Below are positions 23,044-23,658 of a DNA stretch of 23,658 nt, one piece after another (within the stretch, counting starts at the first letter, position 1; the number at the start of each line of letters is the position of its first letter). A program made the position numbers and the translations under genes. Under the pieces are notes generated by a model, which did not search any database, was not told the DNA's origin, and worked only from the letters and a program-made list of their open reading frames with translations. The DNA is from CAVZLD01 sp964522605. GTDB taxonomy: Bacteria; Planctomycetota; Planctomycetia; Pirellulales; Pirellulaceae. The stretch covers positions 1-23,658 of the forward strand of contig CAZFWV010000075.1 in NCBI GenBank assembly GCA_964522605.1. Reading direction: 5' to 3'.

Positions 23044-23239
23044 CTTGCTGGTTCCCCCCTTTCCTCAGGCCGGCCGGTTTGCTCGCGAATCGGTCGGCAG
23101 GCAGGGTCGACTTGATTTCTGGATCGATGTCGGTTCATCGGACCACTTCGCCGGCCTTCAATTCGCGAAGGGCCGGACGCGGCTTGAATTGTGCGCCCAC
23201 ATCTGACTTGTCTACTCCCCTTCCGTACCGGAACACCGA

Positions 23240-23262
23240 CCCCCGACCGCACCGATCGGGGG
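23240..23262 (+). terminator. hairpin in the rplL-rpoB gap, candidate attenuator
   Basis: CCCCCGA (23240-23246) pairs with TCGGGGG (23256-23262), 7 bp with a 9-nt loop, followed by CCTTTGCGGGTTTCC. The T content is modest, so partial termination or processing is more likely than a full stop. In E. coli a leaky attenuator lies at the same place and lowers rpoBC relative to the ribosomal protein genes. Confidence 0.5.
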
Positions 23263-23323
23263 CCTTTGCGGGTTTCCGGCCGGTGGCGATTGATACCTGA
23301 CTAGCGAAGGAGTATCTGCGCGT

Positions 23324-23658
23324 ATGGCCATCACAGCTCAACGGCGTCTCCAGCCCCAGGAAACGCGTCGTTTCGGCAGCGGTCGCGAACAGTATTTCAC
23401 GCCCGATCTGACGGAGATTCAGACTCGCAGCTACGACGACTTCCTGCAGCATGATGTCACATTCGAGAAACGAAAAGACCAGGGCATCGAGAGTGTGCTG
23501 CGGGAGATCTTCCCGATCGAAAGCTATGACAAACAGTTGACGCTGGAGTACGTGAAATACGAACTCGGTAAGCCGCGTTATACGCCGGAGGAGTGCCGGC
23601 AGCTGCGGCTGACTTACGGCCGGCCATTTCGCGTCTGGCTGCGTTTGAACAAAGAGCA
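23324..23658 (+). CDS. rpoB: RNA polymerase beta subunit, 5' part (cut by window end)
   Basis: The first 111 codons of the catalytic beta subunit. The N terminus reads through the typical opening: TEIQTRSYDDFLQ, GIESVLREIFPIESYDKQLTLEYVKYELGKPRY, EECRQLRLTYGRPFRVWLRLNKE. ATG at 23324 has AAGGAG about 11 nt upstream. The reading frame is open to the last base; the rest of the gene and presumably rpoC lie to the right. It follows rplL after 280 nt, a wide gap that carries the hairpin at 23240-23262. Confidence 0.98.
   Translation, partial: MAITAQRRLQPQETRRFGSGREQYFTPDLTEIQTRSYDDFLQHDVTFEKRKDQGIESVLREIFPIESYDKQLTLEYVKYELGKPRYTPEECRQLRLTYGRPFRVWLRLNKE

Overview
This window looks like the chromosome of a planctomycete (Planctomycetota, most likely Pirellulales or a close relative). 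The evidence is the G+C-rich coding sequence, a Minf_1886-type protein (a family named from Planctomycetes and Verrucomicrobia), an exported Gly/Met-rich protein of the kind I associate with planctomycetes, an EF-Tu whose switch I carries the KTVTI variant, an acidic extension on NusG, and wide gaps between ribosomal protein genes. The lineage call is inference from these traits; no 16S rRNA gene is present.

Layout. (1) 1-169: the 5' half of a ParD-like antitoxin gene, cut off near codon 40 and running into the antisense of the next gene. (2) 170-3520, minus strand: rsfS, argS and an orphan beta-class DNA methyltransferase, transcribed in that order. (3) 3521-3887: spacer with a palindromic intergenic repeat and a clear intrinsic terminator for hppA. 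(4) 3888-6488, minus: hppA, a membrane pyrophosphatase with K+-dependent signature and an extra internal loop. (5) 6980-8796: a secreted Gly/Met-rich protein and a coiled-coil protein, tail to tail. (6) 9224-12501, plus: solo groES, an exported alpha/alpha-toroid (prenyltransferase/squalene-oxidase repeat) protein, a PSP1/RicT-like protein overlapping a Minf_1886 family gene, and a tiny membrane protein. (7) 12530-12986, minus: trxA with the best consensus promoter of the window. (8) 13036-16975, plus: YhdH-type quinone/acrylyl-CoA reductase, a small membrane protein, FxsA, an M28/glutaminyl-cyclase-like peptidase and a polytopic membrane protein. (9) 17042-23658, plus: tRNA-Thr(TGT), tRNA-Tyr(GTA), tRNA-Gly(TCC), tRNA-Thr(GGT), tuf, tRNA-Trp(CCA), secE, nusG, rplK, rplA, rplJ, rplL and the start of rpoB.

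The last block is the classical translation/transcription supercluster and matches the E. coli thrU-tyrU-glyT-thrT-tufB-secE-nusG-rplKAJL-rpoB order, with tRNA-Trp added. It contains several RNA hairpins that could set expression levels: after tRNA-Trp, directly before rplK (hairpin plus seven T), between rplJ and rplL, and between rplL and rpoB.

I do not see a complete novel multi-gene system, a CRISPR array, an insertion sequence or a prophage. The points most worth a second look are the EF-Tu switch I variant, the terminator-like element 15 nt ahead of rplK, the acidic NusG extension, the truncated antitoxin with a palindrome at its breakpoint beside an orphan methyltransferase, and the palindromic repeat between rsfS and hppA.
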